This document shows, in pieces, positions 38,927 through 47,513 of a stretch of DNA of 64,000 nucleotides. Source of the DNA: Bradymonas sp963697525 (GTDB lineage: Bacteria > Myxococcota_A > Bradymonadia > Bradymonadales > Bradymonadaceae); assembly GCA_963697525.1 (NCBI GenBank), contig OY969087.1, forward strand, positions 7,068,001 through 7,132,000. The letters run 5' to 3'. The position numbers were made by a program, and so were the translations under genes. Each line of letters opens with the position of its first letter. Position 1 is the stretch's first letter. The notes beneath the pieces were generated by a model. The model had not been told where the DNA came from. It ran no database searches and saw only the letters and a list, made by a program, of their open reading frames with translations.

Positions 38927-40348
38927 TTACTTCGGTGCGTGGGATGGGCGCGTTGGTGTGAGGTTGGGGATTGCCGCAGCCCGAAAGTAGAGGTCGCGCA
39001 GCCGCGCCAGGTCGTGATCGTCGGGATGGCTCGCCACGCGCTGGTCGAACATGTAGGCGAGCGCGCTGCGTGCCCGGGCGTGCCACAGCAGCACAGCCCT
39101 GGCGACAGTGAACGCCACGTTCTTGCTCACCCGCTCGATGACGAGCTGGGAGGCCCAAGTGTTGGCCAAACTCACGGTGTCCTTGAACTTGGCGTCGTTT
39201 TCGACCTTAACGTACAGTTGCGAGTCGCCAATCTGCAGGACGTACTCTCCAGGCCAAAGCCCCACGCCGTCGTAAACGACCTGGTTCGTGCCCATGCCGC
39301 GCCACACGACCTTGTCGTTGGACGTGTCGCGAATGACCACTTCCTGCTCGCCACAATGGTTGCAGCGCCAACGGATCACGGGGCCCTTTCCCTTTCGTGC
39401 TCCGAGGCCCGAACCCGTCCAAGAACGTCCGTCGTCGAGCACATGCAGCGTCAAATGGCGTGTGTGTGGCTCGGGCACCGGTCGGATCAAGCGCACCTGC
39501 GCGGCCGAGGCACTGGCCTTGCCCGACGCATCGTGCGCCGCGCCCCTGCGGGTTCCACTATGCCGAGCGATGTCGGACAGGACACTGATCAGCTCGGTAT
39601 CGCCACGACTTGGCACGGGTTCGGTAGGTTGGAGTTCATCCGGCACGACGGTGCGAGGGCCATGAATCGCGATGGCGCGCTCTTTGACCAGAACCACCGC
39701 CAGCGCATGGGGCCCGACCTTGAGCTTGGCCCCTCTGGGCACCACCGAGGGCGCGCTCGGCTTTGAAGACCCCTTTCCCGCGACGACCTCGTGCACATCG
39801 CCGCGAGTGTAGGCGAGCAAGGCAGCCACGTAGCGGTCCTTGCGAGGGGTGGCACACTGCGCCTCGCCGCCCGAGACGGTGCAACGCTGGCCCTTCGGAC
39901 AGGGGGAGGTCCATCGAACGCCTGCGCCACTCTCGTGGTTCCAAAGCTTACACTGGGTGAGTGTGTGCGCGTCCTTACAACGCGGCTCCGTCGGCGCCGC
40001 CGCCGTGCACTTGCTGACGACCTGGCCGACACACATCGCGCGTTTGCCGTGCTCGACACACCGATCCGTTGGTGCCCGGCAGGGCCGCTCATGCCACGAC
40101 ACGATGCCGAAGAGATCGACGAACCAGTCGCCGACGCCACCGGACTCGTCGTAAAAACAGTACTGCACCGCCGAGCCATCGGCCGAACATCGTTGGTCGT
40201 GCACCTGCGACGGCCCACAGCTCTGCGAGCGCGAGTCACCGCAGCTCGGCTGATTGCAACAGCAGCCGGCGATTGCACAAATCGCCAGCAGGGTCGCGCT
40301 CCGCCGCAGGCCGGCTGTCAATCGAGTGGCTCGATTGCAATGCGCCAT
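38927..40348 (-). CDS. Cysteine-rich lipoprotein with FecR-like middle domain
   Basis: 473 residues. I take the ATG at 40348, not 40384, because AAGG is well spaced before it and it leads straight into the signal peptide. The lipobox is AIAGC, followed by more Cys. Residues 15-165 contain about 16 Cys residues in a repeated short pattern (C.APTDRC, CPKGQRC). Around residues 170-245 a FecR-like pattern appears: AYTRGDVHEVVAGKG, then VPRGAKLKVGPHALAVVLV. The C-terminal part has two CxxC-like pairs (RWRCNHCGEQ) and a strand-rich segment. No sigma factor is adjacent, so the FecR likeness is structural inference only. Confidence 0.5.
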   Translation of the reverse strand: MAHCNRATRLTAGLRRSATLLAICAIAGCCCNQPSCGDSRSQSCGPSQVHDQRCSADGSAVQYCFYDESGGVGDWFVDLFGIVSWHERPCRAPTDRCVEHGKRAMCVGQVVSKCTAAAPTEPRCKDAHTLTQCKLWNHESGAGVRWTSPCPKGQRCTVSGGEAQCATPRKDRYVAALLAYTRGDVHEVVAGKGSSKPSAPSVVPRGAKLKVGPHALAVVLVKERAIAIHGPRTVVPDELQPTEPVPSRGDTELISVLSDIARHSGTRRGAAHDASGKASASAAQVRLIRPVPEPHTRHLTLHVLDDGRSWTGSGLGARKGKGPVIRWRCNHCGEQEVVIRDTSNDKVVWRGMGTNQVVYDGVGLWPGEYVLQIGDSQLYVKVENDAKFKDTVSLANTWASQLVIERVSKNVAFTVARAVLLWHARARSALAYMFDQRVASHPDDHDLARLRDLYFRAAAIPNLTPTRPSHAPK

Positions 40349-40483
40349 GCCATCCTTCCCAGGTGTACGTATCAAGCGTTGCAATCAGTGTGGAGGTGTG
40401 GTGGCTCAACGCAAGCCACCGGGTTGACAAGCTACCCCAGTCTTTGACCCTGGCCTGTCGGCACCGCCAATCCGTGATTGGTC

Positions 40484-41962
40484 TCACACCTCGTCCCACC
40501 CCTTCTTGACATTCTTGTCCACCCAGCGGTCGATATGCTCCTGCAGGGCGGCCGGGGTGGGGGCGACGCGCATGTCGGTCTTCAGGGGGTCTTTTCGGCC
40601 CGACGAGTAGTCGGTGAAAAAGACCACGTACGGCGCCCAATCGTCGCTAACGTCGGCCTTGTTGGTGGCGAAGGCGACGTATTTGCGCACGCCCACGGCC
40701 CCGCCGCGCAGGTCTTTGCGGAAGGCGCGCCGCTCCAGGATCGTCGACTCGGGAAGCTCGGCGTGGTGGGCGGCGGCGTCGCGCCCATCGAAGGGCACGT
40801 ATTGATAGACCTGGTCGAGGCCCACACACTGAGCGTCGACCTGCTTGTCGTCGCGCTCGCGCAGCAAAATGGGGTGGAGCATGCTGACGAAGGGCAGCGG
40901 CTCGAGCGGGCGAAAGCCCACCTCGGGGTCGTACTCCAGGGCCATGCGGCGCACGTCGTTAGCGCGCGCGTCCGTGCCCACCAGGTCGCTGACCTTGATC
41001 TCGACGACGACCTCGGGGCGCACGAACCGGCACAGGGTGCCCTCGCGGTTGGCCATGCGAAACTCGCTGTCGACCTCCATCTGCGAGAGGCGCTCGTACC
41101 ACTGGACGCGCTCGCCGTCCTGGAAGCCGTTGCCGACCGTGCCCAGGAGTTGGTAGCTGCCGTCGTCGCGCAGAAGCGCCACGGTCAGCTCGCGCACCTG
41201 CGATTGGCCGTCCTCGATGCGCTCGCCGAAGGCGACGACCACCGCGTCCAGCGTCAGCCGAGGCTTGACCTTGTAAGTGATATTGCTGTCCGTGCGGACG
41301 ACGATGCCCTCGTATTTACCCGACGACACCCACTCTTGGTAGCGCGTCTGCGCCTCGCCGCGATCGCCGCGCACGGTGGTGATCACCGCGCAGCGCCGCC
41401 CGCCGTCGAAGAGCTCCTCGAGGCGCTCGAGGCGCTCGCCATAGCCGCTGTACTGCCACTCTTTTTTCGCCTCGCCGGTGCCCTCGCTGAGCAGGTCGAA
41501 GGCGCGAAACCCGAGCGTGGGCGCCAACTCGTCATCGTGCAGCGCGGTCGCCACGTGGCCCACCCGCGGGCGCGAATCGCCCTCGGGCGGCAAGGCGAAC
41601 AGCTCGCCGGGCACCACGATGTCGTCGACCCCGTCGAGCAGCTTGGCGGCCTCCTCGGCCACCGGGATGCCCTCGACGACGCGGCCGTTGTAGGCACACA
41701 GCGCCACGTGGCCGGCGCGCTTGACCAAAAACCACAGCTCCCCGTCGATCTTGGTGCTGATGAACAGGTCGTCGCCGTCGGGCAAAAAGCGCTTGATGCT
41801 CTCCGGGAAGACCACCCGGTAGCGCTTGGCCACGCGTTTTTTGTAGTCGAGCAACTGCTTTTGAAGGTCGGCATCGGCCAAAGCCCCGCGCGGCGCACGG
41901 CGCCCATCGGCGTACGCCGTCCACTCGTTGGCCAAGCCGGTCTGTTGGGTCGCGACAGTCAT
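40484..41962 (-). CDS. ATP-dependent DNA ligase, 492 aa with C-terminal extension
   Basis: All core nucleotidyltransferase motifs are visible: catalytic Lys71 in TKIDGEL, Glu120 in PGELF, FDLL (155-158), EGIVVR (218-223) and KVKP (231-234). An OB-fold follows (LDAVVVAFGER, then LLGTVGNGFQDGE). Residues 320-492 are an extension without a recognised domain. The enzyme seals DNA nicks using ATP, with AMP linked to the Lys. The start overlaps the stop of the 240-residue gene by one base (TGATG), and GAGGAG lies upstream. Bacteria normally rely on an NAD-dependent ligase, so this is an accessory repair enzyme. Its neighbours lack Ku or the other LigD parts. RNA ligation is a less likely alternative. 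Confidence 0.85.
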   Translation of the reverse strand: MTVATQQTGLANEWTAYADGRRAPRGALADADLQKQLLDYKKRVAKRYRVVFPESIKRFLPDGDDLFISTKIDGELWFLVKRAGHVALCAYNGRVVEGIPVAEEAAKLLDGVDDIVVPGELFALPPEGDSRPRVGHVATALHDDELAPTLGFRAFDLLSEGTGEAKKEWQYSGYGERLERLEELFDGGRRCAVITTVRGDRGEAQTRYQEWVSSGKYEGIVVRTDSNITYKVKPRLTLDAVVVAFGERIEDGQSQVRELTVALLRDDGSYQLLGTVGNGFQDGERVQWYERLSQMEVDSEFRMANREGTLCRFVRPEVVVEIKVSDLVGTDARANDVRRMALEYDPEVGFRPLEPLPFVSMLHPILLRERDDKQVDAQCVGLDQVYQYVPFDGRDAAAHHAELPESTILERRAFRKDLRGGAVGVRKYVAFATNKADVSDDWAPYVVFFTDYSSGRKDPLKTDMRVAPTPAALQEHIDRWVDKNVKKGWDEV

Positions 41963-42684
41963 CAGCTCTCCTCCTCGTTGTCCGTCACGCTCTTGATCTC
42001 CAGGTTGGACAGGTGCAGCAAAAGCAAATAGCTGTCCCCGTCGACGCGCCCCTCCAAAAAGCCGCGATACGGCGAGCCGTTGGTCTGGAAGATCAGCGGG
42101 GCGGCGCCCTTTTTGCCCGAGCCGACCAGGAGCATCTTGCCGGACTCGTCGAGCGTCTTGGCGATATTGTGCAGAAAGTCGAAGGTCAGCCCGTTGACGT
42201 GGCGCAGCCGAAGCTTTCGCACCAGCGCGAAACGGCGCACGACCACCTCGATGGGAAAAAGCTTGCCGGTCCACGGCAGCGGGTCGTCCTCGCCGACGGT
42301 CGCCTCGACGTCGACCAGCTCGTCGCGGCTGAGCTCGTTGCCGTCGGGGTCGGTCTGCACCAGCAGCGTGCGCGCGCTGTGCAGGATCGAGCCGTCGCCG
42401 CCGATCCAGACGCGATCGGCCTGCCCGACGCGCCGGCCGGCCTGCTCGAAGTCAATCTCCGGGTCACCGCTGGCCAGCGCTTCGCCCAGTTGCTCCGCGT
42501 CCCCGAAGCGCTCGAGCAGGGCCTCGAAGGTCTGCTTCTCGGTCGATTTGATGAACCGCTCGGAGGCCACGGCGACGCCGCCGGGGCCGATGTAGCCGTG
42601 GCTCGCGGCACGGCGCGGCGGCTCCATCTCGACCTGCGCGTCGCGGCCGCGCTCGTCGGCTAAACTGATGCTTCGTTTTGCCAT
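41962..42684 (-). CDS. Unknown protein encoded with the DNA ligase, 240 aa
   Basis: No signal peptide or membrane segment, so cytoplasmic. Residues 1-35 are charged and probably flexible. The remainder alternates helix and strand, with a hydrophobic FDFLHNIAKTLDESGKMLLVGSGKKG region (about residues 167-192) and a final strand set (SYLLLLHLSNLEIKSV). No catalytic motif is recognised. AAGGTG lies nine bases before the ATG. The one-base overlap with the ligase gene implies obligate co-translation. A DNA-repair accessory is the best guess, based on context only. Confidence 0.55.
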   Translation of the reverse strand: MAKRSISLADERGRDAQVEMEPPRRAASHGYIGPGGVAVASERFIKSTEKQTFEALLERFGDAEQLGEALASGDPEIDFEQAGRRVGQADRVWIGGDGSILHSARTLLVQTDPDGNELSRDELVDVEATVGEDDPLPWTGKLFPIEVVVRRFALVRKLRLRHVNGLTFDFLHNIAKTLDESGKMLLVGSGKKGAAPLIFQTNGSPYRGFLEGRVDGDSYLLLLHLSNLEIKSVTDNEEES

Positions 42685-43065
42685 TGGTTGTTCACCTTTG
42701 GAAAATCGTTGATATTCGTTTCGTTCACGCCTTCATGAATCGTGGTCGCCTTTCGCAACTGTTCTTGGTTCTTGGTTCTTGGTTCTTGGTTCTTGGTTCT
42801 GGTTCGCCGTCCGCCGGGATTTGCTCAATCCGCCGATTTGATGGCCGCCGTGCTCCACAAAGCGTCGCATGACCCGGTGATGGCGCATGGCAAAAACCAA
42901 AAACCAAGAACACGCCAAACAAGCAGCGGCTATTCGAGACGCCCGCTCGCCGCGACTGCCAACAGATCCACGAAAAGCCAACTAAGAACCAAGAACACGC
43001 CCACTAACAGCGGCTAGCCGAGACGCCCGTTCGCCCCGACGACCAACAAATCCACAAAAGGCCAC
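42685..43065. repeat. Repeat-rich intergenic region: TTCTTGG array and 85-bp tandem repeat
   Basis: No gene is visible. 42762-42800 is a heptamer array (TTCTTGG, about five and a half units). 42902-42986 and 42987-43068 are two diverged copies of an 80-85 bp unit that begins AACCAAGAACACGCC. The heptamer array can pair with the start of the 85-bp unit (14 of 15 bases), so a large hairpin is possible. It separates the 214/205-residue gene from the 240-residue gene on the same strand. Confidence 0.65.
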
Positions 43066-43680
43066 TCAAAAGCTAAAGTCGAGGTCGTCGGCGAAGGGAT
43101 CGTCGAGGTCGTCGTCCTCGTCGTCGGCGACGTCGTCGACCTCTTCGGGGCGCAGGTAGTCGAACTCGGAGGGCTCGCCGATGAGGGCGAAATAGCCGTC
43201 GTCGTTACTGAGCAAAAATGCCGGGGAGTCGTCGAAGCCCGAGCGGTAGTTGAAGCGCGTCTCGTAGATCTCGCCGCGGTCGAGCGCCGCCTTGAGCTCC
43301 TCGCCGAGGTTGTCGGGCAACAGCTCGTACAGCGCCGTGGTCACGTGATCGAGCACCCGGCGCGGGTCGACCGGGCCTTCCAGCGGCTGCTCGACGCCCA
43401 GCGTCGACGGCACCGACGCAAGGGGCACACCGTCGGCATCGACGGCCACCCGATCGGAGCGCTCGCAGACATTGAGCTCCTCGTCGACGTACAGATACGC
43501 CATCGACCCCGACGGCAGCAGCGCGCTGCCATCGCGGGTCAAATACGCGCTCTCGCACTCGGCGCCGTCCTGGTCGACGACCACTGCCTTTTTCTTTCCG
43601 TAGAGCTTCTCACGACGCACGCTCGTGATCGCGAATTCGCTGACCTCGCCGCCGAGGTTGACGACAATCGTTCGTGCCAT
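43066..43680 (-). CDS. Unknown acidic protein upstream of the DNA ligase pair, 204 aa
   Basis: The ATG at 43680 is used because GGAGG lies about seven bases upstream. The N-terminus (ARTIVVNLGGEVSEF, then KLYGKKKAVVVDQDGAEC) is strand-rich with a Lys-Lys-Lys turn. The middle has a helix (LDHVTTALYELLPDNLGEEL), and the end is highly acidic (DDVADDEDDDLDD), perhaps a partner-binding tail. No signal peptide is present. It is not recognised. It points the same way as the 240-residue gene and the ligase, with a 381-bp gap between, so it may be part of the same module. Confidence 0.55.
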   Translation of the reverse strand: MARTIVVNLGGEVSEFAITSVRREKLYGKKKAVVVDQDGAECESAYLTRDGSALLPSGSMAYLYVDEELNVCERSDRVAVDADGVPLASVPSTLGVEQPLEGPVDPRRVLDHVTTALYELLPDNLGEELKAALDRGEIYETRFNYRSGFDDSPAFLLSNDDGYFALIGEPSEFDYLRPEEVDDVADDEDDDLDDPFADDLDFSF

Positions 43681-43714
43681 ATTGGCCCTCCTGTTCTGGA
43701 ACAGGCGCAATATG

Positions 43715-46700
43715 TCACGAATTACGATTGTGCGTCAAAGGAGCCTTCGGGTCTTTGCGCCCAAAACGAAGCGCCACCAAACCGATGAGCACCAACAGCA
43801 TGCTCAGGGCGTTGGACGGCGCCGCCGTGCTCGAGCAGCCGCAGCCCGAGTCGTTGGCCGAGGTGAGCTTTTGTGTGGGACAGCCGTCGTCGGTCTGCGC
43901 CGCCTGCAGCGGGCAGGCGTCGTCGGCGTTGGCCACGCCGTCCTGGTCGATGTCGTCGTCGCACGCATCGCCCTTGCCGTCCTGGTCGGTGTCCACCTGG
44001 TCGGTGTTGGCCGCCATCGGGCAGTTGTCGTCGGTGTCGGCGATGGTGTCGTTGTCGTCATCGGCGTCGCATACGTCGCCCTTGTGGTCGCCGTCATTGT
44101 CGAACTGGTCGGGGTTTTTGACCATCGGGCAGTTGTCGTCCACGTCCAGCGCCCCGTCGCCGTCGGTGTCGTCCTCGCAAACATCTCCCACGCCGTCTTG
44201 GTCGGTGTCGGTTTGGTCGGCGTTTTGGACCAGCACGCAGTTGTCCTGGCCGTCTTCGACGCCGTCGTCGTCGCTGTCGGTATCGCGGAAGTTCGGGGTG
44301 CCATCGCCATCGGTGTCCAGGGGGACGCTCGCCGTGGCGTCAGCGTTCAACTTATCGGGATCCGGGGTGCCGTCGCCGTCGACGTCGACGGGTACATTCC
44401 TCGCGTCGAAGCCGGACTCGTCGGCGTCCGAGACACCGTCGCCATCCGAATCGTCGTCCAGGGCGTCGATGGTGCCGTCACCGTCGGTGTCCACGCCGGT
44501 CTGGGCGTCGTCGCCAAACTCGTCGCCGTCGCTGATGTGGTCGCCGTCGGTGTCGGCCATCGTCGGGTCGAGCCCGTTGGCCTCCTCGACGTCGTCGGCC
44601 ACGCCGTCGCCGTCGGTGTCGTCGTCGCACACGTCGCCGCGGCCGTCGTGGTCGAGGTCGGCCTGGTCGGCGTTTTGGACGAGTCGGCAGTTATCCTGGT
44701 CGTCGTCGATGCCATCGTCGTCGCTGTCGGTGTCCAGATAGTCGGGCGTGCCATCGCCATCGGTGTCCACCGGCGGCGTCGCCAGGTCGTCGTCGCCGGC
44801 CTCGTCGGCGTCCGAGATGCCGTCGCCGTCGGCGTCGTCGTCCAGCGCATCGATGGTGCCGTCACCGTCGGTGTCCGCCGGGTTTTGCAGATCGCTTCCG
44901 ACCTCGTCGACATCGGCGATGCCGTCGCCGTCGCTGTCGCCGGTGCCGGGGTCGAGGCCCAGCTCGCGCTCCCGGGTATCCGGTAGGCCGTCGGCGTCAT
45001 CGTCGACAAAGCTCACCTCGACGGTGATGGCGCGCTCGTCGCCGAGCTCGCCATCGCTCACCGACAGGGTGAGCTGGTAGGTGCCAGCGTCCTGCCAGGT
45101 CGGCGTCCACGACACGTTCTGGTTGGTCGCATCGACGCTTGCGCCCTGAGGAAGACCGGTGACCTCAAAGCTCAACGTATCGGCGTCGACGTCAGTGGCC
45201 GCCAGGGTCACCGACAGGGTGTCCCCCTCGACGACGCTCAGCGTCGCGTGGTCGGCGGGCGTGGGGTCGACGAAGACAGGCGCGTCGTTGACCGGCGTGA
45301 CCGTCACTGTGACGGTGGCAGTGTCCGTGCCGCCGTTGCCGTCGTCGACCTGGTAGTCGAAGCTATCCGAGCCGTTGTAGTCAGCGTCGGGGGCGTAGGT
45401 GATCGTGCCGTCGGTGTTGACCGTGGCGCTGCCGTGGCCCGGGGGCGTCGCCATGCTCACCGTCAACGTGTCGCCATCGGCGTCGGTGTCGTTGGCGAGC
45501 ACGTCGACGCTGGTCGACGCGTCCTCGGCGACCGTGGCGGTGTCTGCGCCCGCCGCGGGCGGCGTATTCTCCAAAAAGATGTAGGCCGACCCCGAGTTGG
45601 TGCCGGTGTCGGCGTCGCCCCAAGCGCCCACCACGGCCGTTCCGCTGCTGAAGGAAACCGAAGCGCCAAAGAAGGCGTTGGCCGCCGCGTCGCTGGCGGT
45701 CAGCTTTTTGATTTGCCCCCAGTTGTCGCTTCCTCCCTCGTCTTGCCCAAAGACATAGGCCGCTCCTCTGACGCTCGACTCTTCTTTCGCGCCGATGACG
45801 GCGAGCTTGCCGTCGATGGCCACCGATGACCCAAATTGGTCGCCCGTCGCCCGGTCGCTGGCGGTCAGCTTCTTGATCTGCCCCCAGTTGTCGCTTCCTC
45901 CCTCGTCTCGCCCAAAGACATAGGCCGCTCCCCTCGTGCCATCGGCGTACACGGAGCCGACCACGACGACATCGCCGATGACGGCGACCGACCTTCCAAA
46001 GGAATCGAAGCTACCCGCGTCGCTGGCTAAGCGCTTTTTGACCTGCCCCCAGTTGTCGCTTCCTCCCTGGTTTCGCTCAAAGATGTACACCGCACCCTCG
46101 GGAAAACCGCCTACCCTCACGGCAGTTGCGCCGACCACGACAACATCGCCGCTGACGGCGACCGAATAGCCGAACTGGTCGCCGAACGCCGCGTCGCCGG
46201 CGGTGAGCTTTTTGACCTCACCCCAGTTGTCGCTTCCTCCCTGGTTTCGCGCGAACACGTAGGCTGAGCCCGAGTGGTGGCCGGCGTCGCTGTTGCCAAA
46301 TGCGCCCACGACGACCGTGTCGCCATCGATGGCAACGCTGAAACCAAACTGGTCACCAGAGGCCGCGTCGCTGGCCACGAGCTCTTTGACCTCACCCCAG
46401 TTGTCGCTTCCTCCCTCATCTCGCGCGAACACATAGACCGCGCCGGAGGCATTGTTAGGAGCGCCGACGACAGCCACCTCGCCGCTGATCGCGACCGCAT
46501 AGCCGAATTGGTCGCTGGACGAGGCATCGCTGGCCACGAGTTTTTTGACCTCGCCCCAGTTCTCCCTTCCGCCCTGGTCTCGCTCGTAAATATAGGCCGA
46601 GCCCGAATCAGTGCCGGCGTCGTCATTGCGATTGGCCCCGACGATGGCCACGTCGCCGCTGACGGCGACCGAGGTGCCGAATTGGTCGTGGGAGGCCGCG

Positions 46701-47425
46701 TCGCTGGCTTTGAGTTCGACGCGTTGCAACCACGGATCGACCACCAGCGGGTAGGCCGCCTCGTGATCGTCGACCACGATGGCGACGCGGCGGCCGTGGA
46801 CGTCGAACCAGGCGGGCACATGGCGGCCGTGGGCGTCGGTCACGTCTAGGCCGGCGTAGCGCAGCACCTGTTGGCCGGCTCGACTTTGCATGATGACCGT
46901 ATCGTCGCTGGCCTTGGTCGCGCGCAGATCCCCGTCGATGGCAATGTCGAGCTCGAGCGGGCCATCACCCACCGGGCGTTTGGCGATGTCGAAGCCCTGC
47001 TCGAGGCCGCGCGCTCCGTTCTCGTACCACTCGGTCAACCCCTCGCGGCGGTATTCGACGCGCGTCGCCACGCTCGCCGGTGCGACCGGCGCTGCTGTCT
47101 GCTTGGCGCCGCCCCGGCCGATCCCGGCAAACCCAAGAGCCAGGGACCATCCATGCACTCGATTGGCCTCCCGGGCCGGCACCACGTGCACGCCCCGGGC
47201 ACCGAAATAACCTCGCAATCTCTGGCGCGCGTTCGCCGCGACCAGCGCGTGGTCCAGCCCCACAATGGGCGTGGTCTTGGCCCGCGAGATGGCGTAGCTC
47301 GACACCTTGGTGTGTGGCTGATGCTGCGTCGGCGCTTGCTCGGTGCACGAGGCGACGGCCAATAGGGACATGAGGGCGAGGCTGCTCGACCAGCGCAGGT
47401 GAATCGACATGCCGCAGATGGTCAT
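43715..47425 (-). CDS. FG-GAP / cadherin-like / TSP3 secreted protein with MYXO-CTERM-like tail
   Basis: 1,236 residues. Signal peptide with a Cys after AVAS, a possible lipobox. Residues 230-625 hold seven FG-GAP repeats (each with DQFG.SVA..GD...VGA), which form an integrin-type propeller. Residues 625-715 are a cadherin-like or tandem-95 unit (NDTDADGDTLT, YTPDADYNGSDSF). Residues 715-800 are an Ig-like unit. Residues 803-1180 are TSP3 calcium repeats. The end (GCGCSSTAAPSN, a hydrophobic helix, then FGRKD) resembles a MYXO-CTERM signal, used for sorting and cleavage at the cell surface. GGAG eight bases before the ATG supports the start. The DNA of the FG-GAP part is internally repeated. 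Confidence 0.85.
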   Translation of the reverse strand: MTICGMSIHLRWSSSLALMSLLAVASCTEQAPTQHQPHTKVSSYAISRAKTTPIVGLDHALVAANARQRLRGYFGARGVHVVPAREANRVHGWSLALGFAGIGRGGAKQTAAPVAPASVATRVEYRREGLTEWYENGARGLEQGFDIAKRPVGDGPLELDIAIDGDLRATKASDDTVIMQSRAGQQVLRYAGLDVTDAHGRHVPAWFDVHGRRVAIVVDDHEAAYPLVVDPWLQRVELKASDAASHDQFGTSVAVSGDVAIVGANRNDDAGTDSGSAYIYERDQGGRENWGEVKKLVASDASSSDQFGYAVAISGEVAVVGAPNNASGAVYVFARDEGGSDNWGEVKELVASDAASGDQFGFSVAIDGDTVVVGAFGNSDAGHHSGSAYVFARNQGGSDNWGEVKKLTAGDAAFGDQFGYSVAVSGDVVVVGATAVRVGGFPEGAVYIFERNQGGSDNWGQVKKRLASDAGSFDSFGRSVAVIGDVVVVGSVYADGTRGAAYVFGRDEGGSDNWGQIKKLTASDRATGDQFGSSVAIDGKLAVIGAKEESSVRGAAYVFGQDEGGSDNWGQIKKLTASDAAANAFFGASVSFSSGTAVVGAWGDADTGTNSGSAYIFLENTPPAAGADTATVAEDASTSVDVLANDTDADGDTLTVSMATPPGHGSATVNTDGTITYAPDADYNGSDSFDYQVDDGNGGTDTATVTVTVTPVNDAPVFVDPTPADHATLSVVEGDTLSVTLAATDVDADTLSFEVTGLPQGASVDATNQNVSWTPTWQDAGTYQLTLSVSDGELGDERAITVEVSFVDDDADGLPDTRERELGLDPGTGDSDGDGIADVDEVGSDLQNPADTDGDGTIDALDDDADGDGISDADEAGDDDLATPPVDTDGDGTPDYLDTDSDDDGIDDDQDNCRLVQNADQADLDHDGRGDVCDDDTDGDGVADDVEEANGLDPTMADTDGDHISDGDEFGDDAQTGVDTDGDGTIDALDDDSDGDGVSDADESGFDARNVPVDVDGDGTPDPDKLNADATASVPLDTDGDGTPNFRDTDSDDDGVEDGQDNCVLVQNADQTDTDQDGVGDVCEDDTDGDGALDVDDNCPMVKNPDQFDNDGDHKGDVCDADDDNDTIADTDDNCPMAANTDQVDTDQDGKGDACDDDIDQDGVANADDACPLQAAQTDDGCPTQKLTSANDSGCGCSSTAAPSNALSMLLVLIGLVALRFGRKDPKAPLTHNRNS

Positions 47426-47513
47426 TCGTCATACTCCATTGGATATAGCCACACATTCCTGCGCCGATGGCACAGTCAGCATTCGCGCCGCCACTCAGCA
47501 GCGCCAGTCAAAA

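Noticed and set aside
42762..42800. CRISPR leader or repeats at the heptamer array
   Set aside because: Unit length is seven bases with no spacers and no Cas genes nearby.
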